Positions 4,481 to 5,719 of a DNA stretch of 5,719 nt are shown piece by piece. Location: positions 1 through 5,719 of the forward strand of contig JAGBWH010000145.1 in NCBI GenBank assembly GCA_017629925.1, read 5' to 3'. A model generated the notes under the pieces. That model was not told the origin of the DNA. It worked only from the letters and a program-made list of their open reading frames with translations, and did no database searches. The position numbers were made by a program, and so were the translations under genes. How positions within the stretch are numbered: position 1 is the stretch's first letter; every line of letters starts with the position of its first letter. This DNA comes from Clostridia bacterium. Its GTDB lineage: Bacteria > Bacillota > Clostridia > Oscillospirales > CAG-272.

Positions 4481-5719
4481 GTGGGACTGGAAGATTTAAT
4501 TCAAAGCACCGAAGATATGCCCTCCATCTCCGGCTCCGTGCAGGATGTCATTTTCCGCAATGCAACCAATGATTACACCGTATTGGCTTTTCTCACCGAT
4601 GACGGGGAAGAGATTGTGGCAGTAGGCTGTATGCCTGATGTTCAGCGGGGAGAAACACTACTGCTTTATGGCGATTGGAGTTATCACGCCACCTACGGCC
4701 AGCAATTTACGGTGGAAAATTTCCAAAAAACACTCCCCACCGAGTCTGAGGATATTTTAAAATATCTTTCTTCTGGTGTCATTCGTGGCATCGGGCCTGT
4801 TACCGCACTCAAAATTGTCAATCGCTTTGGGGTAGATACGTTTGATGTGATTGAGCACCACCCCACATGGCTTGCCGATATCCCCGGCATCACCCGCAAA
4901 AAAGCGGCTGAAATCAATCGGCAATTCTGCTCTCAAAATGGTTTGAGGAAACTCATGATGTGTTGCCGTGACTATCTCGGCATGGCATCCATTTCCCGCG
5001 TGTATCGTGAGTGGGGAGATAATGCCATTTCCATCATCGAAGAAAATCCCTATCGACTCTGCGATGAAATTTACGGTGTAGGCTTTGACCGTGCCGACGC
5101 TATTGCGCAAAAATTAGGCGTTGTAAACGATAGCGAATTCCGCATTACCTCAGGGCTTCGCTATGTTCTTGGTGACCAAGCCAACAACCAAGGGCATACG
5201 TGCCTGCCTCGTCAAATGCTCGTGTCTTTGGCATCAGAAAAACTGCGATTACCGATCGAGCGCATTGAAGAAGTGCTCTCGGTTTTGCTCAAACGTCGTC
5301 ACTTGGTTCAGCTTCTGCCCGAAAATAACGAGTATATTTTCACAAGTAATTTGGATAAAGCCGAAGCATACGTCGCAAAAAAACTCCTTGAACTATCCGG
5401 CTCATGTGAGGTCATGTCCGACCATGACATTGCTCGCCTCATTGCCATTACCGAAGCAGAGCGCAATATACAGTTCGCTCGTCTGCAATGCGTTGCCATC
5501 CGCGAAGCGCTGTCAAATGGCGTCATGATTTTAACGGGTGGACCTGGTACGGGTAAAACCACCGTTGTTCGCGCCCTCATTCGAATGTTTAAGCAAATGC
5601 AGCTCAAAACGGCATTAGCCGCCCCCACAGGCAGAGCCGCAAAGCGTATGTCTGAAGCCACGGGGGAAGAGGCGCGCACCATTCACCGTATGCTTGAAAT
5701 GGAAAAAAGCGAAACGGGC
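4481..5719 (+). CDS. recD2: RecD2-like SF1 DNA helicase (N-terminal 413 residues, runs off the window)
   Basis: RecD2 proteins are ATP-driven 5'-3' DNA helicases of superfamily 1B, present in bacteria lacking RecBCD and linked to DNA repair and replication-fork maintenance. The frame is open from the GTG to the right edge, 413 codons. The order of parts fits the family. An N-terminal OB-like region (about 14-85) begins SISGSVQDVIFRN. A helix-hairpin-helix region follows, with GVIRGIGPVTALKIVNRFG at 99-117 and LADIPGITRKKAAEIN at 131-146. Then comes NPYRL...YGVGFDRADAIA (about 189-209), typical of RecD2, a helical connecting region, and the helicase core with Walker A GGPGTGKTT at 353-361. APTGRAAKRMSEATG and TIHRML further on match motif Ia. 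Known family members are roughly 700-800 residues, so the remaining motifs should lie beyond 5719. It starts 57 bases after metK with no terminator between, so it is probably cotranscribed. Confidence 0.92.
   Translation, partial: MGLEDLIQSTEDMPSISGSVQDVIFRNATNDYTVLAFLTDDGEEIVAVGCMPDVQRGETLLLYGDWSYHATYGQQFTVENFQKTLPTESEDILKYLSSGVIRGIGPVTALKIVNRFGVDTFDVIEHHPTWLADIPGITRKKAAEINRQFCSQNGLRKLMMCCRDYLGMASISRVYREWGDNAISIIEENPYRLCDEIYGVGFDRADAIAQKLGVVNDSEFRITSGLRYVLGDQANNQGHTCLPRQMLVSLASEKLRLPIERIEEVLSVLLKRRHLVQLLPENNEYIFTSNLDKAEAYVAKKLLELSGSCEVMSDHDIARLIAITEAERNIQFARLQCVAIREALSNGVMILTGGPGTGKTTVVRALIRMFKQMQLKTALAAPTGRAAKRMSEATGEEARTIHRMLEMEKSETG

Overview
The window looks like a chromosomal segment of a low- to mid-GC Firmicute, most likely of the class Clostridia. 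This is inferred from an S-box (SAM-I type) riboswitch in front of metK, strong AGGAGG-type ribosome binding sites, AT-rich promoters with extended -10 elements, a RecD2-type helicase rather than a RecBCD-type RecD, and the metK-recD2 gene order. I cannot name a genus from sequence alone.

Layout. The left edge (3-89, + strand) holds the last 28 codons of an unrecognised gene. It converges on a minus-strand gene block, and a strong bidirectional hairpin terminator (95-128) and a second, weaker hairpin (173-204) lie between them. The minus-strand block reads from right to left. It holds a small unknown membrane protein (2845-2405), a ten-helix EamA/DMT-type transporter (2315-1410) and a Gfo/Idh/MocA-family NAD(P)-dependent oxidoreductase (1365-214). 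The last two are 44 bases apart and probably cotranscribed. A transporter followed by a sugar- or inositol-type dehydrogenase suggests uptake and oxidation of a small polyol or sugar derivative, but the substrate cannot be read from the sequence.

From 2846 to 3241 there is a divergent intergenic region. A good minus-strand promoter (2893-2922) drives the small membrane protein gene. A good plus-strand promoter (3047-3075) starts transcription almost exactly at the first helix of an S-box riboswitch (3084-3204), which ends in an intrinsic terminator. The riboswitch controls metK (3242-4423, S-adenosylmethionine synthetase). A RecD2-like helicase gene (4481 to beyond the right edge) follows 57 bases later with no visible terminator, so it is probably in the same SAM-repressed transcript.

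The most interesting element is the riboswitch. The binding core is clearly S-box, but the P4 hairpin normally found between the P3/J3-4 segment and the closing P1 strand appears to be missing. The residual segment can instead pair with a sequence 3' of P1, inside the expression platform. This could be a pseudoknotted or rearranged S-box and deserves covariance-model and structure-probing checks. I see no mobile elements, CRISPR arrays, tRNA or rRNA genes.
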